From JBBQQK01 sp038216025 (GTDB taxonomy: Bacteria > Patescibacteriota > UBA1384 > XYA2-FULL-43-10 > 1-14-0-10-43-13), in the NCBI GenBank assembly GCA_038216025.1, contig JBBQQK010000010.1:1-19950 (forward strand): 19,950 nt of DNA, written 5' to 3'. Below the pieces are notes generated by a model. It saw nothing but the letters and a program-made list of their open reading frames with translations, made no database searches and was not told the origin of the DNA. The translations under genes were made by a program, and so were the position numbers. Positions 1 to 6,142 of this stretch are shown in pieces. Every line of letters begins with the position of its first letter. The stretch's first letter is position 1.

Positions 1-220
1 CTGGCTTGATATGGCAGAGATCGAAATCGGCATATTCACAAAACAGGTTCTCAAAAAGAGAATAAGCAATGACAAAGCGCTAAAAACAGCAAAAGACGCC
101 TATGTGAACAGACGCAACAAATCAAAATCAAAGATCAATTGTAAATTTTCAAAAGAAAAAGCGAGAGAAATATTTAAGCTAAAAGAGATACATCAAGATT
201 AAAGTGATGTGGTACTAGAC
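1..220 (+). mobile_element. Right end of an IS630-family insertion sequence
   Basis: The transposase fragment is followed at 199-218 by a sequence ending in GATGTGGTACTAG. This has the look of the terminal inverted repeat that IS630 elements carry just after the transposase stop. IS630 elements insert at TA, and a TA lies at 213-214 within the end region. The left end is outside the window, so the inverted repeat cannot be confirmed. The boundary is an estimate. Confidence 0.5.
2..202 (+). CDS. IS630-type transposase, C-terminal fragment (5' part outside window)
   Basis: The reading frame is open from the window edge and ends at TAA 200-202, giving about 66 residues. It contains WLDMAEIEIGIFTKQ followed by basic residues and a final KFSKEKAREIFKL segment. 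This is the pattern at the end of IS630/Tc1-mariner-like DDE transposases, where W-L-N-M-A-E-I-E follows the last catalytic acidic residue and the protein ends in a short basic helix. The catalytic core lies outside the window, so intactness cannot be judged. The ATG at 11 is internal and is not a start. A plausible element end follows directly. Confidence 0.75.
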   Translation, partial: WLDMAEIEIGIFTKQVLKKRISNDKALKTAKDAYVNRRNKSKSKINCKFSKEKAREIFKLKEIHQD

Positions 221-237
221 AAGCCAAAGGAGAGGAA

Positions 238-327
238 ATGAATGAATATGGTTCTTGTAATCCTTAATTAGAAGTTTCCGTTAAGGGAGAATCTCGTTTT
301 GGCAATAAAGAAGAGATTCTAAAAATA
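238..327 (+). other. Blocked 5' extension of the PI3/4-kinase-like gene (in-frame TAA)
   Basis: A strong Shine-Dalgarno sequence (AAAGGAGAGG, about 226-235) is followed by ATG at 238, in the same frame as the downstream 300-codon ORF. Nine codons later the frame meets TAA at 265-267. It then stays open through LEVSVKGESRFGNKEEILK into the ATG at 328. The open residues before 328 (EEILKIMENGEVELIG) look like the N-terminal part of the family, where a leucine-rich helix precedes a G-E-V-E-V-x-G motif. I infer that 238 was the original start and that the TAA is a recent nonsense mutation or a sequence error. Confidence 0.5.
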
Positions 328-1230
328 ATGGAAAACGGAGAGGTCGAATTGATCGGTTCGATTGACCAGATTATGCCAGATGCGGTGAGTTCGCATGATA
401 ATGAAGTGGAAATTGCAAATATCACCGAACCGGAATTGATTGATCTTAAGTATGAAGACAAGGAGGTTCTGTGTGTATTCAAGCCTTTTGCAGGAGAGAA
501 CGAAAGAACTAAAACAGAAAATGGCGATAGCAGCATAAAAGAATATTTCCCAAGAGAATATTTTGCTTTTTCTGTTTCTGATCATTTTGAATTTGATATT
601 ATTCCACCAACAATAACAAGAACTATTGATGATAGAGTTGGTGCGTTGCAGTTGCTTATCGATAAGGACCACTATATTTCCCAACAAAAAATTATCGAAA
701 AGTATCCCGAAGTTGATGAAGAGCAGTGGGACGCCTTGGCTCAGAGTAAAGATTTTTCAAAGATGCTTTTACTTGATTTCATTTTACTGAACTGTGATCG
801 TAATCCTGGAAATTATCTAGTAAAAATCAATCGTTCAAATGATGGAGGATTATTACCTGGAGTCAAAGATGATCCAAATGAAAATTCTTTAATAGCTATT
901 GATCACGGATTGTGCATGAGTTCAAGTTTGTACTTTAAAGTCAGAGGCATTAAGGACGGTCCTATTAAAATGTTTACCCAAACTAAAGACAATGTAAAAA
1001 TTCCAGATGATTTGATGGGTTTGCTTAAGACTGCCTATGAGGATAGATCGAGTTTTTCTGCAGATCTGATTGACGAAGAAATAAGTCCGGATGAAGTTAA
1101 TTATATGTGGCAAAGGGTGAATATGCTCATCAAGTCTGGGATTTTCTTGTCAAAATATAATATAAAAAATCATTACGATACGTTAAAAGAAGAATTGAAG
1201 GATCACCCTCAATTATTTATTAGCGCTTAG
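328..1230 (+). CDS. PI3/4-kinase-like protein (SCO1664-type), possibly 5'-disrupted
   Basis: The 300-residue protein has the landmarks of bacterial PI3/4-kinase-like proteins. They are GEVELIG near the N-terminus, an ATP-binding lysine in CVFKPFAGE (K52), a glutamate in PREYFAF (E77), and FDIIPPT. A catalytic loop CDRNPGN follows (D157, N162), then a metal-binding aspartate in AIDHG (D192). These are known to correspond to the kinase K, E, DxxxxN and D elements. The substrate in bacteria is not established; protein or small-molecule phosphorylation are both possible. No ribosome binding site sits before ATG 328, whereas a strong one precedes ATG 238, with a TAA in between. The visible kinase core is intact, so function by reinitiation is possible. 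It lies directly beside an IS630 end, so local rearrangement is likely. Confidence 0.65.
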   Translation: MENGEVELIGSIDQIMPDAVSSHDNEVEIANITEPELIDLKYEDKEVLCVFKPFAGENERTKTENGDSSIKEYFPREYFAFSVSDHFEFDIIPPTITRTIDDRVGALQLLIDKDHYISQQKIIEKYPEVDEEQWDALAQSKDFSKMLLLDFILLNCDRNPGNYLVKINRSNDGGLLPGVKDDPNENSLIAIDHGLCMSSSLYFKVRGIKDGPIKMFTQTKDNVKIPDDLMGLLKTAYEDRSSFSADLIDEEISPDEVNYMWQRVNMLIKSGIFLSKYNIKNHYDTLKEELKDHPQLFISA

Positions 1231-1288
1231 ACTATAGTTCTCTTTAAATAGCGTATGTGTGCGGTACATTTTTCAGTGTTGATTGCAC

Positions 1289-1320
1289 AAAAAGCTCCGG
1301 CCCGATTAGAGGGCAGGAGC
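1289..1320 (-). terminator. Rho-independent terminator of the 46-codon gene
   Basis: GCTCCGGCCC (1294-1303) pairs with GGGCAGGAGC (1311-1320) around a 7-base loop with one mismatch. On the minus strand the stem is followed by TTTTT (1289-1293). It starts a few bases after the stop of the 46-codon gene. Confidence 0.8.
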
Positions 1321-1323
1321 CGG

Positions 1324-1464
1324 TTAACGAAACCTATAAGCATTTGGATCTTGCAAATAACCGTATAGAAGGACAGTTAGCAGGGCGATAGCGAGGATTA
1401 TTCCTGCAAATAAGTTCCAGTCCCACCATTCAGGTAGAGTTATTTTGGGCATTTTCATCTTCAT
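1324..1464 (-). CDS. Single-pass small membrane protein, 46 residues
   Basis: I do not recognise a family. The minus strand encodes MKMKMPKITLPEWWDW followed by a hydrophobic helix (about residues 17-36, rich in I, L, A) and a short polar tail ending YRFR. An AAGGGGG ribosome binding site lies at 1467-1473. ATG 1464 is very close to it, so ATG 1458 (44 residues) or 1452 may be the real start. A promoter with TTGACA and a 17-base spacer lies upstream and a rho-independent terminator follows directly, so this is a complete mini transcription unit. The double tryptophan before the helix suggests an interfacial anchor. The gene is well supported by its signals but its role is unknown. Confidence 0.65.
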   Translation of the reverse strand: MKMKMPKITLPEWWDWNLFAGIILAIALLTVLLYGYLQDPNAYRFR

Positions 1465-1487
1465 TACCCCCTTGTAGATTTGCCTTC

Positions 1488-1516
1488 AATATCTGCTCTA
1501 AAATATTAATTGTCAA
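1488..1516 (-). promoter_or_regulatory. Promoter of the 46-codon gene
   Basis: On the minus strand TTGACA (complement of 1511-1516) is followed after exactly 17 bases by GATATT (complement of 1488-1493). The -35 box is perfect and the -10 box is weaker. The gene starts about 25-35 bases downstream. Confidence 0.55.
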
Positions 1517-1528
1517 TAGGAGATAATT

Positions 1529-1558
1529 AAAAAGGCTCCGATAGTACGGGAGCCTTTT
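1529..1558 (-). terminator. Terminator of the 71-codon gene (could act in both directions)
   Basis: GGCTCC (1534-1539) pairs with GGAGCC (1549-1554). The stem is flanked by AAAA on the left and TTTT on the right, so both strands give a stem plus U-run. It follows the stop of the 71-codon minus-strand gene by about 15 bases and separates it from the promoter of the 46-codon gene. Confidence 0.8.
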
Positions 1559-1573
1559 CTGTAAATGCATCAT

Positions 1574-1789
1574 TTAGATGCCGTGAATCTCGTTGTCCTT
1601 GACGATCATGCCAGGTGTGCTTAAGCCGGTGATCGCAGGGAGCATTTCTAATGACTTGCCTTTGTTGGCAAGTTCCAATAGTCTCTGGCCTGGATTCCCC
1701 GAGGAGACTAGGTCCCGTGCAAGTTCTGGATTCGCTATTATGACGGTACATACCCTCGTCCCGGGTATGTTCAGTGTCAATTCTATCAT
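1574..1789 (-). CDS. Small soluble protein of unknown function, 71 residues
   Basis: No family is recognised. The start at 1789 is chosen because AGGAGGGACAAA directly precedes that ATG; longer forms starting near 1843 would run through the promoter region. The protein begins MIELTLNIPGTRVCTVII, which looks like two beta strands. A leucine-rich amphipathic middle (LARDLVSSGNPGQRLLELA) and GMIVKDNEIHGI at the end follow. No membrane segment is visible. The gene is divergent from mnmA, shares its promoter region, and ends at a clear terminator. Strong RBS and terminator make it a credible gene. Confidence 0.6.
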   Translation of the reverse strand: MIELTLNIPGTRVCTVIIANPELARDLVSSGNPGQRLLELANKGKSLEMLPAITGLSTPGMIVKDNEIHGI

Positions 1790-1809
1790 TTTGTCCCTCC
1801 TGTTGCCCA

Positions 1810-1838
1810 TTGATAGGCGTGTACTTATGTGGTACAAT
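1810..1838. promoter_or_regulatory. Overlapping divergent promoters for mnmA and the 71-codon gene
   Basis: On the plus strand TTGATA (1810-1815), a 17-base spacer and TACAAT (1833-1838) form a good sigma-70-like promoter for mnmA. On the minus strand the same DNA reads TTGTAC (complement of 1832-1837), 16 bases, and TATCAA (complement of 1810-1815). Each hexamer can thus serve as -35 for one direction and -10 for the other. The minus-strand match is weaker. Confidence 0.55.
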
Positions 1839-1855
1839 ATCACAAAAGGAACAAA

Positions 1856-2977
1856 ATGTCAACGGGAAAGAAAGTCGCCATAGCTATGTCCGGAGGAGTT
1901 GACTCCTCAGTTGCCGCCATGCTTTTGAAAAAGCAGGGCTATGATGTGGTTGGCTTCACGATGAAGCTTTGGTATGACGAAACTTGCCAAGTTGACGGTA
2001 GAGAAAATGCTTGCTGTGATGAAAAATCAGTTGCTGATGCAAGAAAAGTTGCCGATACCCTCGGTATTCCGTTCTATTTGGTGGACGCTCGAAAGGTGTT
2101 CAAAAAAGAGGTGGTTGATTATTTTATTGAAGAGTTTAAGGCCATGCGTACTCCTAACCCATGCGTAAAATGTAATGAAAAGATAAAATTCGGCTGGTTG
2201 TTGGATTTTGCGCAAAAGGCCGGATGCGAATATTTGGCGACAGGACATTACGCTCGCATAACGAGCGAGTCAAAAGTCGAAAGTCCAAAGTCGAAAGGAT
2301 GTGGTGCATACCATTTGTTAAAAGCGGTTGACGAAAAGAAGGACCAGTCTTATTTCCTTTATAATTTGAATCAAAATCAATTGACTCGCGTCATTTTCCC
2401 CCTTGGGGATCTAACTAAAGACGAAGTGCGAAAGATGGCAAAAGAAGCCAACTTGCCTGTACATGAGAAGGTTGAAAGCCAAGAGATATGTTTTGTACAG
2501 GAGAATGATTACCGCAAATTTTTGGAGCGGCACATTCCAAAGGAATATTTTAAGGAAGGCCAGATAGTCGATAGTAAAGGGTATGTCGTGGGGAAGCACA
2601 AAGGCCTTGTTAATTATACTATTGGCCAACGAAAAGGAGTCGACCAGGCAATATCTATCAGTGGAAAAGAAAAAGCTCCGGCTTATGTTGTTGGTTATGA
2701 TGTAAAGAGGAACAGGCTGATTGTAGGGGATGATAGTGAAGTTTATGCGAATGAAATGACTATTAAAAGCAATACATTGGACACTAAAAACTTAGAGCGA
2801 AAGGATTTGTCTGTTAAAATCCGATATAAGTCCAAGGCAGTGGAATGCAAAGTAAGCAAATTGCCTAATAAAAAATATTTGGTACAATTTAACGAGCCTC
2901 AGAGAGCTATTACTCCAGGGCAAAGTGCGGTATTTTATGATGGAGATGAAGTAACCGGCGGCGGTATTATAGAATAG
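1856..2977 (+). CDS. mnmA: tRNA-specific 2-thiouridylase MnmA
   Basis: MnmA inserts sulfur at C2 of U34 in tRNAs for Lys, Glu and Gln, by adenylating the base and transferring persulfide sulfur. The 373-residue product starts at ATG 1856 behind AAAAGGA (1844-1850). It shows the PP-loop SGGVDSS (12-18), the catalytic cysteine in TPNPCVKCNEKIKFG (C103), YLATGHYAR (127-134), DQSYFLYNL (163-171) and the second cysteine in SQEICFV (C212). The C-terminal part has GQRKGV, and the protein ends with a beta-barrel segment (RYKSKAVEC). Length is normal for the family apart from a short extra segment (about residues 137-151) that coincides with a repeat. It is divergent from a 71-codon gene and shares its promoter region. 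The assignment is secure. Confidence 0.97.
   Translation: MSTGKKVAIAMSGGVDSSVAAMLLKKQGYDVVGFTMKLWYDETCQVDGRENACCDEKSVADARKVADTLGIPFYLVDARKVFKKEVVDYFIEEFKAMRTPNPCVKCNEKIKFGWLLDFAQKAGCEYLATGHYARITSESKVESPKSKGCGAYHLLKAVDEKKDQSYFLYNLNQNQLTRVIFPLGDLTKDEVRKMAKEANLPVHEKVESQEICFVQENDYRKFLERHIPKEYFKEGQIVDSKGYVVGKHKGLVNYTIGQRKGVDQAISISGKEKAPAYVVGYDVKRNRLIVGDDSEVYANEMTIKSNTLDTKNLERKDLSVKIRYKSKAVECKVSKLPNKKYLVQFNEPQRAITPGQSAVFYDGDEVTGGGIIE
2265..2300 (+). repeat. AAGTCGAAAGTCC-type short repeat inside mnmA
   Basis: The stretch contains AAAAGTCGAAAGTCCAAAGT and a further AAGTCGAAAGG, i.e. a 7-base unit repeated with small changes. It encodes SESKVESPKSKG between ATGHYARI and the conserved LLKAVDEKKDQSYF. 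MnmA proteins normally have only a few residues there. A related AAAAGTCGAAAGTGGAAAG stretch occurs in miaA. Confidence 0.5.
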
Positions 2978-2998
2978 ATATTGGAAGCTAAGGTTGCT

Positions 2999-3037
2999 AA
3001 AAAAAGGGCCACCTAGCGTCTGCAGACACCAGGTGGC
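2999..3037 (-). terminator. Stem-loop with U-run on the minus strand, no clear gene upstream of it
   Basis: GCCACCT (3008-3014) pairs with AGGTGGC (3031-3037), and the loop contains a smaller GTCTGCAGAC palindrome. On the minus strand the stem is followed by TTTTTTT (2999-3005), the typical terminator layout. It would stop a transcript coming from the 3038-3294 region. On the plus strand it has no T-run, so it is a poor terminator for mnmA, whose stop lies about 20 bases before the A-run. Confidence 0.55.
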
Positions 3038-3294
3038 GAAACGGATGGGTACGAAATGCTAGGACCTGATCCTAAAGAATCCGCGATAGAGCATCATTGA
3101 AAAATGGTCTTCAATTAGCCTTTTCCGATTCTCTCCACGAATTGACCACATTGAAAAGTCATATCTTATCAACTAGTCTTTCCCGAGCTGCTCCACAAGT
3201 CAGGATATTCTGTTTCTCCAGCTTGCGAACGAGGTGGCTGTCTCGCACAGCCGTGTGTTTTCCCCTTATAATCCTGCTTAATAATATACATAAT
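3038..3294. other. Spacer before recG; possible short minus-strand transcript
   Basis: This spacer holds no well-supported gene. The plus-strand frame is open into recG from 3097, but the encoded residues do not resemble RecG and lack an RBS. On the minus strand two short ORFs can be read: about 30 codons starting MWSIRGENRKRL, and an overlapping GTG-started one with LVRKLEKQNILTCGAARERL. Neither has a convincing ribosome binding site. The minus-strand terminator at its left edge suggests that something here is transcribed leftward. Confidence 0.35.
3267..3272 (+). promoter_or_regulatory. -10 box candidate for recG
   Basis: A perfect TATAAT lies 22 bases before the chosen recG ATG (3295). 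No good -35 box is present at 17 bases. No Shine-Dalgarno sequence occurs before the ATG, so the mRNA may have a very short leader. Confidence 0.4.
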
Positions 3295-5625
3295 ATGACA
3301 ATTGTCAATCAAAAAATCGAATTAAGCACGCAAATTCAACTTCTGAGAGGAGTTGGTCCTAAATTTGGTGCTAAATTAAGCAAACTTGGAATAGAAACGG
3401 TCCAGGACTTATTGCTCTACTATCCGAGAACTTATCGGGATTTTTCCAATACTACCAAGTTATCTGAATTAGAATCAAAGCATAGTGGTAATTTTATAGC
3501 AGTAAGAGGCCAAATAGTAGGAATAGTAAATAAAAAGACTAGTAAAAGACGGTTTACTATAACTGAGGCAGTAATTGAAGATGGAACCGGCTCTCTAAAA
3601 GTGGTTTGGTTTAACCAACCTTTTTTACAAAAGATGCTTCCTGCAGGACGGGAAGTTATTTTATATGGAAAACTTTCACATAATTCATATACAGGCGAAG
3701 TGATTTTAGAATCTCCTGAGCGGTCGCTTTCACCGCGCATTGATCCTATTTATTCTGAAACCGAGGGCATCTCAAGTAAGTATATTAACAGGCTGGTGTT
3801 CAGCGTTAAAGAATTAGCTGGTGGTGTGGTTGAGTTTCTGCCAGAAAATTTGCTAGAAATTCCAAACTTTACATTACAAATTTCAAATAAAATCCAAAAT
3901 GAAAAAATTACAAATTCCAAAACGAACAGCAAACTGCTTTCAATACGTGATGCGATAGAGAATATTCATTTCCCAAAAAATAATGAAATGCTCGAAAGGG
4001 CGAAGAGACGGTTAGCTTTTGATGAATTATTTTTAATTGCTCTTAAGGCTCAGTTGTCGAAAGAGGAGATTAAAAAAGAGAATGCACCGGCATTAGATTA
4101 TTCTTCGAGCGCAGTGGAGAAGTTTATTGGCGGTTTACCTTTTGAGCTTACTGGTGATCAGAGAAAGGCATTGGATGAAATATTGGGGGATATAACTTCT
4201 GTGCGTCATTCCGGACTCGATCCGGAATCCATAAAGATCCCGAAACAAGATACAGATCCCGTATCGAGTACAGGACGACAATCGTCGGTTCGGGGTGACA
4301 ATAAAGCGGAATATTTGCCGCCGATGAACCGCCTTTTGAATGGTGATGTTGGAAGCGGAAAGACAATAGTGGCAGCGATAGCTGCATATACCGCGGTCTT
4401 GGCCGGATATCGTGTCGCTATCATGGCTCCCACCAGTATTCTTGCTGTTCAGCATTATGAGTCATTTTCTAGCCTATTTATAGATTTTGATGTGTCTATT
4501 GGCCTTTGGACTAGCGATAGACAGGAATGTTTTAACCAGAGCGAAAAATTGGAGACTAAGGGCAAGAAGAATTCAATACTCAAAGCGAATATTATAATAG
4601 GGACGCAAGCGTTGATTCAGAAGGGGGTAGAGTTGCAAGATTTAGGACTGGTTGTTGTGGATGAGCAGCATCGTTTTGGGGTGAAGCAGCGCGCTGCTTT
4701 GCTTGAGATGACCAGCAGGACAGAATTCACCAATTCTAATGACAGGCAGACTGCTTTAAAAATGCGACCTCATTTTCTTTCTATGACCGCCACACCGATT
4801 CCCCGCACCCTTCATCTCGCATTGTTTGGCGACCTTGATCTATCTGTTATTAGAGAGAAACCAAGAAACAGGAAAGAAATAAAGACAAGGTTGGTTGATT
4901 CTTATAATAGAAATAAGGCATACGAATTTATTAGAGCTCACTTGCATCATGGAAGGCAAGTATTTGTAATATGCCCACTCATTGAGGAAAAGAATGATGA
5001 GAGTAATGATTCTAAGCAAAAAACTCAACTTTTCGAAGAGGATAGAAAGACTGTTGTCGCCGAATATGAGAAGCTGCAGAAAGTTTATCCAGAATTTCAA
5101 ATATGCATGCTTCATGGCAAATTAAAACCTAAGGAAAAAGATCAGATAATGGCGGATTTTGCAAACGGAGAGACAAATATTTTGGTCAGTACATCGGTAG
5201 TCGAGGTAGGTGTGGACGTGCCGAATGCCACAGTGATGGTGATTGAAGATGCTGAACGATTCGGATTGTCGCAACTTCATCAGTTTAGGGGACGGGTTGG
5301 AAGGGGCGTACATCAGTCCTTTTGCCTTCTGTTTTCCACTACAAGCGCTCCTATTGCATTGAAACGATTAAAAAGCCTAGAGATGACCAACGATGGTTTT
5401 AAACTGGCAGAAGTCGATCTAGAGACAAGAGGCCCGGGCGAATTGTTTGGCACCATTCAATCCGGTGAAGTGGACTTACGTATGGCTTCGTTTTCAGACA
5501 GGGAATTAATCGCCGAAGCCTCTACTGCTGCCAAGGAATTAGTTAAAAATGATCCGGAACTAAGCAAACATATAGAACTAAAAAAGAAGCTCAAAGATTT
5601 TTTTGAAGCAAAACATTTGGAATAA
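3295..5625 (+). CDS. recG: ATP-dependent DNA helicase RecG
   Basis: RecG remodels stalled replication forks and branch-migrates Holliday junctions. The start at ATG 3295 (776 residues) is chosen because MTIVNQKIELSTQIQLLRG leads directly into the family's LxGVGPKxAxxLxxLGI motif. An N-terminal wedge/OB domain is seen (RGQIVGIVNKKTSKRRF, VVWFNQPFL). Helicase motifs follow: Walker A GDVGSGKT (350-357), APTSILAVQHYESF, GTQALIQ, DEQH in VVDEQHRFG (456-459), SMTATPIPRTL, LHGKLKPKEKD, STSVVEVGVDVPNA and QFRGRVGRG. The C-terminal ETRGPGELFGTIQSG is also typical. Two extra segments occur: about residues 303-338 from a palindromic repeat just before Walker A, and an asparagine/lysine-rich stretch near residues 192-211. 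All helicase motifs are intact, so the enzyme should be active. Confidence 0.96.
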   Translation: MTIVNQKIELSTQIQLLRGVGPKFGAKLSKLGIETVQDLLLYYPRTYRDFSNTTKLSELESKHSGNFIAVRGQIVGIVNKKTSKRRFTITEAVIEDGTGSLKVVWFNQPFLQKMLPAGREVILYGKLSHNSYTGEVILESPERSLSPRIDPIYSETEGISSKYINRLVFSVKELAGGVVEFLPENLLEIPNFTLQISNKIQNEKITNSKTNSKLLSIRDAIENIHFPKNNEMLERAKRRLAFDELFLIALKAQLSKEEIKKENAPALDYSSSAVEKFIGGLPFELTGDQRKALDEILGDITSVRHSGLDPESIKIPKQDTDPVSSTGRQSSVRGDNKAEYLPPMNRLLNGDVGSGKTIVAAIAAYTAVLAGYRVAIMAPTSILAVQHYESFSSLFIDFDVSIGLWTSDRQECFNQSEKLETKGKKNSILKANIIIGTQALIQKGVELQDLGLVVVDEQHRFGVKQRAALLEMTSRTEFTNSNDRQTALKMRPHFLSMTATPIPRTLHLALFGDLDLSVIREKPRNRKEIKTRLVDSYNRNKAYEFIRAHLHHGRQVFVICPLIEEKNDESNDSKQKTQLFEEDRKTVVAEYEKLQKVYPEFQICMLHGKLKPKEKDQIMADFANGETNILVSTSVVEVGVDVPNATVMVIEDAERFGLSQLHQFRGRVGRGVHQSFCLLFSTTSAPIALKRLKSLEMTNDGFKLAEVDLETRGPGELFGTIQSGEVDLRMASFSDRELIAEASTAAKELVKNDPELSKHIELKKKLKDFFEAKHLE
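3868..3927 (+). repeat. AT-rich AAATTTCAAATAAAAT-type segment inside recG
   Basis: The stretch consists of short A-rich words such as CAAATTTCAAATAAAATCC and ACAAATTCCAAAA, encoding ISNKIQNEKITNSKTNS. It looks like a low-complexity repeat inserted in frame in the N-terminal domain. A similar A-rich stretch occurs in the comEA-like gene. The boundaries and the family membership are uncertain. Confidence 0.35.
4201..4310 (+). repeat. GTCATTCCGGA-type palindromic element inserted in frame in recG
   Basis: The element begins GCGTCATTCCGGACTCGATC and contains the hairpin TTCCGGA-CTCGA-TCCGGAA. It ends with GTTCGGGGTGACA, so its outer ends (GTCATTCCG and CGGGGTGAC) are imperfect inverted repeats. 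It encodes about 36 residues (303-338, starting VRHSGLDPES) between LTGDQRKALDEI and the conserved PPMNRLLNGDVGSGKT, where other RecG proteins have only a few residues. The frame is kept on both sides. Confidence 0.75.
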
Positions 5626-5639
5626 TCAGTAATTTAACT

Positions 5640-5668
5640 TTGACTTATAATATCATTATTGATAACTT
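5640..5668 (+). promoter_or_regulatory. Promoter candidate for the 116-residue membrane protein
   Basis: TTGACT (5640-5645) is followed after 17 bases by TAACTT (5663-5668). The -35 box is good and the -10 box weak. It starts 14 bases after the recG stop and about 40 bases before the gene. Confidence 0.35.
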
Positions 5669-5706
5669 CAAGGCAGAGATTTTCGTATTTTGAAAGGGGA
5701 AATTCA

Positions 5707-6057
5707 ATGTTACTGATTTCGATTGGCATCTATTACTGTATGATCGTTGTGCTTTATGGTATTGCCATGTTCTTCTCTAGGAATGACCGCGACCCGATCA
5801 AGCTAAGTGTATTCGATTTCTTTATTCTGTCTATCGGTTGGCCGATGGCTGTCTTTCCACCGTACGCCGAATACAACGTTGAATGGATTGTGTCGATCAT
5901 CGCAGTAGCAATCGGACATGGTCTAATCATGATGGTCTGTGACTATTCCTTGACTGCCGGCATAGCCTTGGGTCTGATTGCCATCACATGGTATGCAGCA
6001 TTACGGTTTGGAGAATATGCAGATGAGAAATTGAGAGAGAAAATAGTTGGCAGCTAA
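5707..6057 (+). CDS. Small multi-pass membrane protein, 116 residues
   Basis: No family is recognised. The start at ATG 5707 is chosen because GAAAGGGGAAATTCA precedes it; a longer reading from 5659 adds residues that do not look hydrophobic. The product has about three to four hydrophobic segments: residues 2-22 (ISIGIYYCMIVVLYGIAMF), 31-47 around FILSIGWPMAVF, 57-72 (IVSIIAVAIGHGLIMM) and 79-96. A charged tail with EYADEKLREKI ends it. Codons end more often in C or G than in recG or the ComEA-like gene beside it, which hints at a different origin. It is a free-standing unit with its own RBS and a strong terminator. Confidence 0.7.
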   Translation: MLLISIGIYYCMIVVLYGIAMFFSRNDRDPIKLSVFDFFILSIGWPMAVFPPYAEYNVEWIVSIIAVAIGHGLIMMVCDYSLTAGIALGLIAITWYAALRFGEYADEKLREKIVGS

Positions 6058-6085
6058 AAAGGCCACCAAAATGTGAATTGCAGAT

Positions 6086-6119
6086 ATGGCCCAGAATACC
6101 GGGCCATTTTCTTTTTTTA
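6086..6119 (+). terminator. Rho-independent terminator after the 116-residue protein gene
   Basis: ATGGCCC (6086-6092) pairs with GGGCCAT (6101-6107) around an 8-base loop, followed by TTTTCTTTTTTT. It lies 28 bases after the stop codon. Confidence 0.85.
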
Positions 6120-6142
6120 TTTTATTGTCTAGAATTAAATTA

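Noticed and set aside
265..267. TAA in the PI3/4-kinase-like gene as a reassigned codon
   Set aside because: TAA is used as stop by most genes here, including atpD, atpC, atpE and recG, so reassignment is not possible.
3097..3294. Upstream extension of recG giving 842 residues
   Set aside because: The first 66 residues do not resemble RecG, no RBS is present, and a TATAAT lies shortly before the ATG at 3295, which leads directly into the family N-terminus.
4135..4455. Three overlapping minus-strand ORFs opposite the recG insertion
   Set aside because: They are shadows of recG and of the palindromic element, which is open in several frames on both strands.
6086..6142. Upstream start of the ComEA-like gene at 6086
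   Set aside because: This ATG lies inside the stem of the previous gene's terminator, and the extra residues are encoded by its U-run.
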